Assembly: GCA_013361975.1 (NCBI GenBank)
Contig: JABFXB010000365.1
Location: 1 to 9,690 of the forward strand
Length of the DNA: 9,690 nucleotides
Origin: Dermatophilaceae bacterium
Lineage (GTDB): Bacteria > Actinomycetota > Actinomycetes > Actinomycetales > Dermatophilaceae
Direction: 5' to 3'
Of the stretch, positions 1 through 5,836 are shown piece by piece; position 1 is the first letter of the stretch; each line of letters starts with the position of its first letter. The notes below the pieces were generated by a model, which was given only the letters and a program-made list of their open reading frames with translations, was not told where the DNA came from and did no database searches. The position numbers and the translations under genes were made by a program.

Positions 1-357
1 CAGGCCGATGGTGCGCGACACGACGTAGAGCGCTACCAGTCCCGACGTGAGGAGCACCGCCGCCGGGACGAGCCGGGCGCCGAGCCCCCGCCACAGGGCC
101 CGGGCGAGCCACAGCTGGCCCGCCGCGACGACGATGAGGAAGAGCCCGGCCGGCGCCCACTCGGCAAGGTGCTCGGGCGCCACGGCGAGGTGGACCAGCG
201 CGGCCACGCAGCTGAGCGCAGCCGCCGCTCTCGACTGGGCGGCGAGCACGGGGCCGGTGGATGCGCCCGGCGCGGGGGAGGTCTCGGGTTGGGAGCCCGG
301 GTGCGAGGCCGGGTGCGAGTCCGGGTGCGAGTCCGAGGGCACGATCGTGGTCGACAT
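1..357 (-). CDS. Membrane protein of unknown function, 3' part beyond the window
   Basis: Only the first 119 codons are inside the window; the frame is still open at position 1. I do not recognise the family. Residues 1-38 are polar and disordered-looking, with three SHP units (His11, 15, 19) encoded by a 12-base tandem repeat, then many Pro and Ser. Three hydrophobic segments follow at about residues 42-60, 69-88 and 97-115. The first ends in the motif HLAVAPEHLAEW (His56, His63, Glu66), which puts two histidines at the membrane edge between segments 1 and 2. The gene begins 11 bases after the stop of the multicopper oxidase on the same strand, so the two are probably co-transcribed. The start is uncertain: AGGA is too close to the ATG, and TGAGG at the oxidase stop is 9 bases away. 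A metal- or heme-related membrane partner of the oxidase is possible from context, but that is inference. Confidence 0.7.
   Translation of the reverse strand, partial: MSTTIVPSDSHPDSHPASHPGSQPETSPAPGASTGPVLAAQSRAAAALSCVAALVHLAVAPEHLAEWAPAGLFLIVVAAGQLWLARALWRGLGARLVPAAVLLTSGLVALYVVSRTIGL
299..334. repeat. Three tandem copies of a 12-base unit coding SHPx
   Basis: On the plus strand the unit is GGGTGCGAGTCC; copies lie at 299-310 (one base different), 311-322 and 323-334. Because 12 is a multiple of 3, the array keeps frame and encodes Ser-His-Pro-(Asp/Ala) units in the N-terminal tail of the membrane protein. Copy number could change by slippage without breaking the gene. Confidence 0.85.
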
Positions 358-368
358 GTCCTGCGGCC

Positions 369-1943
369 TCAGAGGTCGGCGATCTCGGGCAGCGACTTGC
401 ACGGGTCGCTCAGCGGGTCGGTGACGTCGCTGTCGGCCCGGACCTCGAACTGGCTCATCATGTCGTGGTCCTCGTGCACGAGGTTGTGGCAGTGGATCAT
501 GTACTTCCCCCGCCCCTCGAAGCGGGCCACGACCCGCACCGTCTCGTTCTCGCCGACGTAGACGACGTCCTTGGGGCCGAGCTCGTGCGGCATGGGCGGC
601 TGGCCGTTGCGGTCGAGGATCCGGAAGTCGATGAGGTGGATGTGCACCGGGTGGAACCACCCGCCCGACGAGTTGCGGATCTCCCAGACCTCCACGTCGC
701 CCTCGCGCGGGTTCGCCTCGACGAGGGAGAACCTGCTCTTGACGACGTCGTCCCACGTGTGGCCGTTGATGGTCCACATCCCGTGCTCGCGCACCAGGTC
801 GAGGCGCCGCGTGCGCACCGCGTCGGCCGCGGTGAGCAGCATGGCCGGGTTGGTCGGGTTCAGGGTGTCGGGGACGGCATTGTCCGACCGGTCGAAGTCG
901 TCGGCCACGACGTCGAACGCCATCACCTTGTTCGTGTTGGTGTAGTCGATGTTGTTCTTCGGGCTGGTGTTGCGCAGCACGACTCGACGACCCACCGGAA
1001 GCTTGCTGAAGTCGATGACGACCTCGTAGCGCTCAGCAGCGCCGTGCCGGAAACGCTGCACGGTCTGGGGGCGCGGCATGAGGCCCGCATCGGTCGCGAT
1101 GACCGTCATGGGGTCGCCCGAGTCGAGCGACCACTGGTACGAGCGCGAGATGGAGGCGTTGAGGATGCGGAAGCGGTAGCGGCGCCGCTTGACCTTCATG
1201 ACCGGCCACGGCACCCCGTTGACCAGGATGACGTCGCCGTACATCCCCGACTCGCTGTGGTTGTCGAAGAAGAGCGAGCCGTTGCTCGCGAACATCGCGT
1301 CGCTGACCAGCAGCGGCACGTCGAACTCGCCCTTGGGGATCGGCAGCGACCGCTCCAGCGGGTCGACGAGCTGGTACTGGGCGGCCAGTCCCATGAGCAC
1401 GTTCTCGGCCGTGTGGTGCAGCCCGTGGTCGTGGTACCACATGGTGCGACCGGTCTGGGTGTTCGGGTAGACGTAGTCCTTGTACTGACCGGGGTTGGTG
1501 ATGTCGCTCGCGTAGCCGTCGTACTGCGGCAGCGACGGGGACCCGTGCAGGTGCACCGACGTCCACGGCGTGTAGCCCAGCAGCGGGTGCTTGCTCGGCA
1601 GGTTGTTGACGTGCCGCATCACGGTGCGCCGGCCCTGTGTCACCTTGACGGTCGGGCCGGGCACGAGTCCGTTGTAGCCCCACAGCGGCGTCTTGAGGCC
1701 CGGGACCACCTCTGCCTGGAGCGGCTTCATGTAGACCTTGTAGAAGTCGGTCGTGGCATCGGTGCGGTAGGGCTGCAGTACCGGCGGCGTCCGGAAGGGC
1801 AGCGTGAACGGCCGGGGGAGCCGGCTGCTTGCGAGTCGCTCCTGGGCGCTCGAGCTGGCACTCACGGTGCGCTCCAGCGGCAGGGCAAGGGCGGCGCCCC
1901 CCACGACGCCCAGCTTCATGAGGTCTCGGCGAGACAAAGACAT
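369..1943 (-). CDS. Tat-exported multicopper oxidase, bilirubin-oxidase-like
   Basis: The 524-residue product oxidises a substrate at a type 1 copper and passes electrons to a trinuclear centre that reduces O2 to water; the natural substrate cannot be read from sequence. The N-terminus MSLSRRDLMKLG is a twin-arginine signal (Arg5, Arg6) followed by a hydrophobic stretch, so export of the folded protein is expected. All copper ligands are visible: HLH (131, 133), HDH (171, 173), HPVHIH (431, 434, 436) and HCHNLVHEDHDMM (His484, Cys485, His486, His490, axial Met495). The length fits three cupredoxin domains. From memory, the wording around HDH, VNGVPWP, WTINGHTWDDV and HCHNLVHEDHDMM is closest to fungal bilirubin oxidase, including Trp429 two residues before the type 1 His431. 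CotA and phenoxazinone synthase are the related alternatives. The start at 1943 is chosen because GGGAGGA lies 4 bases upstream; upstream in-frame ATGs at 1961 and 1976 lack such a site and would bury the signal. Confidence 0.95.
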   Translation of the reverse strand: MSLSRRDLMKLGVVGGAALALPLERTVSASSSAQERLASSRLPRPFTLPFRTPPVLQPYRTDATTDFYKVYMKPLQAEVVPGLKTPLWGYNGLVPGPTVKVTQGRRTVMRHVNNLPSKHPLLGYTPWTSVHLHGSPSLPQYDGYASDITNPGQYKDYVYPNTQTGRTMWYHDHGLHHTAENVLMGLAAQYQLVDPLERSLPIPKGEFDVPLLVSDAMFASNGSLFFDNHSESGMYGDVILVNGVPWPVMKVKRRRYRFRILNASISRSYQWSLDSGDPMTVIATDAGLMPRPQTVQRFRHGAAERYEVVIDFSKLPVGRRVVLRNTSPKNNIDYTNTNKVMAFDVVADDFDRSDNAVPDTLNPTNPAMLLTAADAVRTRRLDLVREHGMWTINGHTWDDVVKSRFSLVEANPREGDVEVWEIRNSSGGWFHPVHIHLIDFRILDRNGQPPMPHELGPKDVVYVGENETVRVVARFEGRGKYMIHCHNLVHEDHDMMSQFEVRADSDVTDPLSDPCKSLPEIADL

Positions 1944-1947
1944 GGTT

Positions 1948-1953
1948 CCTCCC
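1948..1953 (-). promoter_or_regulatory. Ribosome binding site that fixes the oxidase start
   Basis: On the minus strand GGGAGG ends 4 bases before the ATG at 1943. It is the strongest Shine-Dalgarno match in the left half of the window. It supports the start that places the twin-arginine motif at residues 5-6, over the two upstream in-frame ATGs. Confidence 0.85.
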
Positions 1954-2236
1954 TTGGTCATGTCCTTCCGACTCAAGAGGAACCCAGCGACCTTGTTGAT
2001 ACCTTGCGAATTCGACTACCCGGCAACACAATTCGGACATCCAAGTGCCTTTGGGGCAAGACGGCCACGTCCAAGGTTTCCGCAAGGGCGCCCGACGACA
2101 GTGGGACTGCACCCGTTCAGGGTGTGGAGACTTCGTTCAAGCGGCTCGGCGGTGACCCGGTGCCTCGTCGACCGTCCTCGGCGGGATCTCCACCTCGGTG
2201 GTGAGAAGCGACACTGTGACCTGATCCCCCAGGAGA

Positions 2237-2263
2237 GGCGGGCGTCCCGAGTGGGCGCCCGCC
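2237..2263 (-). terminator. Strong hairpin downstream of tetR, probable terminator
   Basis: The arms GGCGGGCG (2237-2244) and CGCCCGCC (2256-2263) pair perfectly. An inner CCC/GGG (2246-2248, 2253-2255) extends the stem past one bulged T, leaving a 4-base loop. It starts 41 bases after the tetR stop in the direction of tetR transcription. No U-tract follows, which is common in high-GC actinobacterial terminators. It also separates tetR from the oxidase gene on the same strand. Confidence 0.6.
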
Positions 2264-2304
2264 ACTGGTGTCCCTCGAGATCGGCTCTGGGGGCCGGGCG
2301 TGGC

Positions 2305-2934
2305 TCAGGCGCTGACGCCGAGCAGCACCGGGAGCACCGTTCGCTCGAGCTCACCGACGGCGAGCGAGCGGGGCTCGACGAGGCGCTGCGTCATCGAGCC
2401 GTGAGTCAGCGCGATGGCGGCCCGGACGAACACGTCGGTCGGAACGGGGAGCGTCAGCCCCTGCCTGGCCACCGCCTCGTCGACGACGGCCACCAGCTCG
2501 TCGCGGATGCGTCGCTGCTGGGCGGCCCAGGCCCGGCGGGCCCCCGGCTCGCGGATCGCGTGGAGGGTGAACTCGGTCGTCAGGACCAGCCACCGCTCCT
2601 TGCCGCGAGCGTCGTCGGCCAGGGCCGCGAAGACCGCTTGCAGCACCTCGTCGGCCGTGGCGCGCTCCTGCTTGCTGGCTGCACGGATGCGGTCGACGAG
2701 GGCCTCGGAGTGTCGGCGTGACAGCTCGAGCACCAGGTCGTCCTTGGACGAGAAGTTCGAGTAGAACGCGCCCCGCGTGAAGCCGGCGCGCTCGCAGATG
2801 TCCTCGACGCTCGCGCCGTGGAAGCCACGCTCTGCGAAGACGTCGCTGGCCGCCTCGAGCACCCTGTCACGGGTCGCCTGGCGGCGGGCGGTGATGCGGC
2901 GGGCGGCGGGTTCGCGAGATGTGACCGACGGCAT
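2305..2934 (-). CDS. TetR/AcrR-family transcriptional repressor
   Basis: The 209-residue protein has the usual length for the family. Residues about 20-66 form the TetR DNA-binding domain: a first helix (RDRVLEAASDVFAERGFHG) and the helix-turn-helix ASVEDICERAGFTRGAFYSNFSSKDDL, ending in the hallmark G-A-F-Y-x-N-F followed by K-D-D-L. The rest is all-helical and variable, as expected for the ligand-binding and dimerisation domain, with no readable ligand signature. It is divergent from the ABC-like/YhgE pair, and the 93-base gap holds two dyads over both promoters, so it probably represses itself and that pair. ATG at 2934 is chosen because it starts the domain in the normal place, although no Shine-Dalgarno precedes it; TATCGT lies 7 bases upstream, so the transcript may be leaderless. 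In-frame extension further upstream would run through the operator and antisense to the next gene. Confidence 0.92.
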   Translation of the reverse strand: MPSVTSREPAARRITARRQATRDRVLEAASDVFAERGFHGASVEDICERAGFTRGAFYSNFSSKDDLVLELSRRHSEALVDRIRAASKQERATADEVLQAVFAALADDARGKERWLVLTTEFTLHAIREPGARRAWAAQQRRIRDELVAVVDEAVARQGLTLPVPTDVFVRAAIALTHGSMTQRLVEPRSLAVGELERTVLPVLLGVSA

Positions 2935-2941
2935 GTCGCCA

Positions 2942-2970
2942 ACGATACGCCCTCGAATTGAATACGGGTG
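2942..2970 (-). promoter_or_regulatory. Candidate leaderless promoter of tetR
   Basis: On the minus strand TATCGT (2942-2947) fits the TANNNT form of an actinobacterial -10 and ends 7 bases before the ATG, so transcription could begin at the start codon. With a 17-base spacer the -35 would be CACCCG (2965-2970), a poor match, which lies inside the dyad at 2961-2976. Confidence 0.4.
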
Positions 2971-2987
2971 TGTATTGGATGCATACT
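2958..2987 (+). promoter_or_regulatory. Candidate promoter of the ABC-like/YhgE operon
   Basis: TTGAAT (2958-2963) and CATACT (2982-2987) are separated by 18 bases. This predicts a start near 2994 and a leader of about 34 bases containing the hairpin at 2998-3014 and the Shine-Dalgarno GGAGG at 3015-3019. Confidence 0.4.
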
Positions 2988-2992
2988 TGTAT
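2961..2992. promoter_or_regulatory. Two ATAC/GTAT dyads, probable TetR operator
   Basis: AATAC-N6-GTATT at 2961-2976 is a perfect dyad with 5-base arms; ATAC-TT-GTAT at 2983-2992 is a second dyad with the same half-site. Their centres are 19 bases apart. The first overlaps the -35 positions of both divergent promoters and the second overlaps the plus-strand -10, the arrangement expected for a TetR repressor controlling both directions. Binding itself is inferred. Confidence 0.5.
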
Positions 2993-2997
2993 CGAAA

Positions 2998-3014
2998 GGC
3001 GGGAACGTCCCGCC
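2998..3014 (+). promoter_or_regulatory. Perfect 7-base-arm inverted repeat just before the ribosome binding site
   Basis: GGCGGGA-ACG-TCCCGCC abuts the Shine-Dalgarno GGAGG (3015-3019) of the ABC-like gene. In RNA it would form a GC-rich hairpin with a 3-base loop in the leader. In DNA it could be a further operator. The sequence alone does not distinguish the two. Confidence 0.45.
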
Positions 3015-3027
3015 GGAGGATGGTCAG

Positions 3028-3705
3028 GTGAACGAGCGCCAGGTTGTCGTGCACGACGTGTCGGTCCGGGGCACGCACGAGCCGTTCGTGTCGGGGGTCG
3101 GCTTCACGGCTCCGGCCGCGTCGGTCACGGTGGTCGCAGTCGACCCCGGAGTCGGCCAGGTCGCGCTGGCGCTCGCGTTGGGGGGCCGTGTCGACCTGCT
3201 CACCGGGTGCGTGTCGGTCGGTGGGTCGACCGACCGGGCGCACCTCCAGCTGCGCACCCGGCTCGTCGACGTGCCCGACGTGACCGCTCCGGAGGATGCG
3301 TTCCCCCTCCGCGCCGTCGTCGCGGAGGAGCTGGCCCTCGCCGAGCGGCCGTCGTCGCGCAAGGACGTCGCTGCCTTCCTTCGGGACCGAGGCCTGAGCG
3401 AGCTGGCGCCGCGCCGGTGGGAGAGTCTGCCCACCGGGCTTCGCACGCGTCTGCTGCTCGAGCTCGGCTCGTGGCACCCGCAGGTCCGCGTCATCGTGCT
3501 GACCGGGCCCGACCGGCACGGAGGCGACCCCCACGAGTGGTTCGAGGCCGCACGGTCGGTGGCCGAGCGCGGGCTCACGGTGATCGCGATCTGCGCGCCG
3601 GCGACCGCCTCCGCGCTGGGCCGCCCGGCCGAGCCGCCGACGGTGCCCGCTCCCGAACCCACCTCCGAACCCACCTCCGAACCCACCGACGGAGTGCCCG
3701 CATGA
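3028..3705 (+). CDS. ABC-ATPase-like protein with degenerate catalytic motifs
   Basis: The 225-residue protein follows the layout of an ABC transporter nucleotide-binding domain: a leading strand pair (VVVHDVSVRG), a P-loop-like region at 35-53, a helical middle, a signature-like LPTGLRTRLLLELG at 134-147, a hydrophobic strand VRVIVL at 153-158 and a final strand GLTVIAI at 182-188. The catalytic positions are not conserved. The Walker A register gives VDPGVGQV (38-45) where GxxGxGK[ST] is expected, so Lys is Gln44 and Ser/Thr is Val45. After the Walker B strand come Thr-Gly (159-160) instead of Asp-Glu, and no switch His follows the last strand. ATP hydrolysis is therefore unlikely; a structural or regulatory subunit for the adjoining YhgE protein is inferred. 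The C-terminus (about 199-225) is a Pro/Glu/Thr/Ser tail. GTG at 3028 is chosen for GGAGG 8 bases upstream. The ATGA overlap with the next gene implies translational coupling. Confidence 0.8.
   Translation: MNERQVVVHDVSVRGTHEPFVSGVGFTAPAASVTVVAVDPGVGQVALALALGGRVDLLTGCVSVGGSTDRAHLQLRTRLVDVPDVTAPEDAFPLRAVVAEELALAERPSSRKDVAAFLRDRGLSELAPRRWESLPTGLRTRLLLELGSWHPQVRVIVLTGPDRHGGDPHEWFEAARSVAERGLTVIAICAPATASALGRPAEPPTVPAPEPTSEPTSEPTDGVPA
3655..3687. repeat. 12-base tandem repeat coding an EPTS tail
   Basis: The unit GAACCCACCTCC occurs at 3655-3666 and 3667-3678, with a 9-base partial copy at 3679-3687. It encodes E-P-T-S repeats in the disordered tail of the ABC-like protein. The array keeps frame, so copy number may vary between strains without loss of the gene or of the downstream overlap. 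Confidence 0.8.
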
Positions 3706-5765
3706 ACCCCGTACGCCTCGCCCTCGCCGAGCTGCGCCGCCTCACCGCGTCGCGCCTCGCGCGCCTCGCCCTCGCGGCCCTCGTCCTCGTCCCCACCCTC
3801 TACGGCGGCCTCTACCTCTACGCGAACCACGACCCGTACGGCGCCTTCCCGCAGGTGCCGGCGGCCGTCGTCAGCGACGACGCCGGAACCACCCTCGGAA
3901 CGGGGGAGAAGCTCCAGGTCGGCGGCGAGGTGGCCGACCACCTCGTCGAGTCCAAGAGCTTCGACTGGCACCGGGTGTCGCACGCCGAGGCGATGCAGGG
4001 CGTCGACGACGGGACGTACGCGTTCGCCGTCATCCTCCCGAGGACCTTCTCGGCGGACCTCGCGTCGACGGCGGAGTTCACGCCGCGGCAGGCGACCCTG
4101 GTGCTCGAGACCAACGACGCGAACAACTACATGACGTCGATGATCGGCAGCCAGGTCATCAAACAGGTGACCGCCAGCGTCGCCGGTGAGGTGAGCCAGA
4201 CCGCGGCGAGCCGGCTGCTGCTGGGATTCAGCGACGTGCACGACCAGCTCGGCAAGGCCGTGGACGGATCGGAGAGGCTCCGAGCCGGCGCCGCGAGGGC
4301 CGACGACGGGGCGCACCGGCTGGCGACGGGCGCACGCTCGCTGGCCTCGGGGCTCGACGAGCTCGCGTCCGGCGCCCGCGCCCTCGACGCGGGAATCTCC
4401 CGAGCGGTGTCGGGCGCCCACGAGCTGCGGACCGGCGCCGCACGCCTCGCCTCGGGCCTGGGCGCGCTGCAGTCGAGGACCGCGGCCCTGCCAGCGCAGA
4501 CCGACCGCCTCGCCGACGGCGCCGAGCAGGTCGCGGCGGGCAACCGCCGGGTCGCCGGGTACGGCTCGAAGGCCGCGGCGGCCTCCACCCAGCTCAAGAG
4601 GCGCATCGCCGCCGACCGGGCCGGCCTGCTGTCGACCCTGAAGGCACAGGGGCTCACCGATGCGCAGCTGGCCGTGGTCGAGTCACGGCTCGACGTCGTC
4701 GACGGCCACGTCGACTCTGCCGACGCCACGATCCAGTCCGCGTCGGGCGACCTCACACGACTCTCGAGGGGCGCCGACCAGGTGGCCGTCGGGGCGCGGG
4801 CGCTCGCGAACGCCGCTCCGGCCCTCACCGAGGGGGTCGCCCAGGCGCACTCGGGCGCGGTCAGGGTGCGGGACGGGGCGGCCACGCTCGCGACCGGCCT
4901 CGACCGCCTCGATGTCGGCGGCGACCGCCTCGTGTCCGGTGCGGCGTCAGCCGCTACCGGGGCCGACTCCCTCGTGAAGGGGGCAGGGTCGCTCGCCTCC
5001 GGGCTCGACTCGCTGACGAAGGGCGCCACGGACCTGCACGCCGGTCTCGTCAAGGGCCGCGACGCCGTCCCCGACCCGACCGACGCGCAGCGCAAGGCCA
5101 TGGCCCAGACCATCGGCAACCCCGTCGGGGTGGCGACCGACTCGCTGTCGTCGGCCGGTTCGTACGGCGCCGGACTCGCGCCGCTCTTCATGAGCCTCGC
5201 CCTCTGGATCGGCGCCTACGTCCTGTTCCTCTTCGTTCGTCCGCTGTCCCAGCGCGCCCTGGCCACCAGCCAGCGGTCGTTCCGCACCGCGCTCGGGGGC
5301 TGGCTCGCGCCGGCAGCCGTCGGCATCGTCCAGGCCGCTGCCCTCGTGCTCGTGGTCGGCCGCGGGGTCGACATCCGGATCGCGCACCCGGTGCTCGCTC
5401 TCCTCTTCCTCTGCTTCACCTCGATGACCTTCGTCGCGATCCTCCACGCGCTCGCCTCCAGGTTCGGCGCGGTCGGCAAGTTCCTCGGTCTGGTCTTCAT
5501 GGTCGTCCAGCTCGTCAGCGCGGGAGGGACGTTCCCGTGGCAGACGCTGCCCGCCCCGCTGCAGGCGGTCCACCACGTCGTGCCGATGAGCTACGCCGTG
5601 GACGGCCTGCGCCGGCTGCTCTACGGCGCCGACCTCGCACCGGTGCTGGGCGCGGTCGGGGTGCTCACGGCATACCTCGTCGGGGCGCTGCTCGTCTCGA
5701 CGGTGGCGGCCCGGCGCTCGCGGATCTGGACGCCCAAACGGATCAGGCCCGAGCTCGCCCTCTGA
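3702..5765 (+). CDS. YhgE/Pip-domain membrane protein with xxxLxxG heptad array
   Basis: The 687-residue protein has the YhgE/Pip layout (family named for Bacillus YhgE and the lactococcal phage infection protein). A transmembrane helix at about 17-40 leads into LYLYANHDPYG, then an external domain to about 180 (AAVVSDD, FAVILPRTFS). A long helical region at about 190-450 is made of xxxLxxG heptads. Five further membrane segments lie near 493-513, 532-552, 562-582, 592-610 and 649-669, with the family hallmark SAGGTFPWQTLPAPLQAVHHVVPMSYAVDGLR split across 606-637. The fold of the C-terminal part resembles ABC-2-type membrane subunits, which suits an ABC-like partner. Substrate and role are not established. 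ATG at 3702 overlaps the previous stop (ATGA) and has GGAG at 3691-3694, 7 bases upstream. Regulation is probably shared with the ABC-like gene through the TetR operator. Confidence 0.92.
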   Translation: MNPVRLALAELRRLTASRLARLALAALVLVPTLYGGLYLYANHDPYGAFPQVPAAVVSDDAGTTLGTGEKLQVGGEVADHLVESKSFDWHRVSHAEAMQGVDDGTYAFAVILPRTFSADLASTAEFTPRQATLVLETNDANNYMTSMIGSQVIKQVTASVAGEVSQTAASRLLLGFSDVHDQLGKAVDGSERLRAGAARADDGAHRLATGARSLASGLDELASGARALDAGISRAVSGAHELRTGAARLASGLGALQSRTAALPAQTDRLADGAEQVAAGNRRVAGYGSKAAAASTQLKRRIAADRAGLLSTLKAQGLTDAQLAVVESRLDVVDGHVDSADATIQSASGDLTRLSRGADQVAVGARALANAAPALTEGVAQAHSGAVRVRDGAATLATGLDRLDVGGDRLVSGAASAATGADSLVKGAGSLASGLDSLTKGATDLHAGLVKGRDAVPDPTDAQRKAMAQTIGNPVGVATDSLSSAGSYGAGLAPLFMSLALWIGAYVLFLFVRPLSQRALATSQRSFRTALGGWLAPAAVGIVQAAALVLVVGRGVDIRIAHPVLALLFLCFTSMTFVAILHALASRFGAVGKFLGLVFMVVQLVSAGGTFPWQTLPAPLQAVHHVVPMSYAVDGLRRLLYGADLAPVLGAVGVLTAYLVGALLVSTVAARRSRIWTPKRIRPELAL

Positions 5766-5789
5766 CGTGGCGAGGTCACGCGGACGGAC

Positions 5790-5828
5790 CGGCCCCGGGC
5801 TGACAAGCGGGCCGACGCGGAGCATGCT
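5790..5828 (+). promoter_or_regulatory. Candidate leaderless promoter of the SixA-like gene, with small dyad
   Basis: CTGACA (5800-5805, five of six matches to TTGACA), a 17-base spacer and CATGCT (5823-5828) lie 8 bases before the ATG at 5837. No Shine-Dalgarno is present, so transcription probably begins at or beside the start codon. A CGGCCC/GGGCCG dyad (5790-5795, 5809-5814) with a 13-base loop overlaps the -35; it could act as a weak terminator for the YhgE gene or be chance. Confidence 0.5.
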
Positions 5829-5836
5829 CTAGACGT

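Larger units (their letters stand above)
1944..2304. other. Non-coding stretch between the oxidase and tetR
   Basis: This 361-base stretch separates the 5' end of the oxidase gene from the 3' end of tetR, both on the minus strand. Its left part (about 1971-2060) is less GC-rich than its surroundings, as expected for the oxidase promoter region, but I cannot pick a convincing -35/-10 pair. It also holds an 8-base palindrome CGAATTCG and an imperfect direct repeat (AATTCGAC, AATTCGGAC) near 2009-2040. I see no clear CsoR- or CueR-type copper operator. The right part holds the hairpin at 2237-2263 and a small CCACC/GGTGG dyad at 2190-2201. The frames open here give low-complexity Arg/Pro/Ser products and are not supported as genes. 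Confidence 0.6.

Noticed and set aside
261..2204. A long plus-strand open frame (647 codons) antisense to the multicopper oxidase
   Set aside because: It is an effect of high GC and third-position bias. Its product is rich in Val, Arg, His and Asp repeats with no fold, while the minus-strand frame shows every copper ligand and a Tat signal.
2016..2354. A 112-residue Cys-containing minus-strand frame between tetR and the oxidase
   Set aside because: Arg/Ser/Pro-rich composition, no domain, no convincing start site, overlaps tetR's 3' end and crosses the terminator hairpin.
2305..3534. A 409-residue form of the TetR protein starting far upstream
   Set aside because: The added 200 residues are antisense to the ABC-like gene and of low complexity, and they cross the promoter region. 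The TetR domain begins normally from 2934.
2958..3701. An upstream extension of the YhgE protein to 935 residues
   Set aside because: The extension is an out-of-frame reading of the ABC-like gene. ATG at 3702 has GGAG upstream and begins directly before the first membrane helix.
3028..5765. A complete phage-defence or phage-receptor system around the Pip-like protein
   Set aside because: The Pip name comes from one lactococcal phage. Nothing else in the window (nuclease, methylase, toxin) points to defence.
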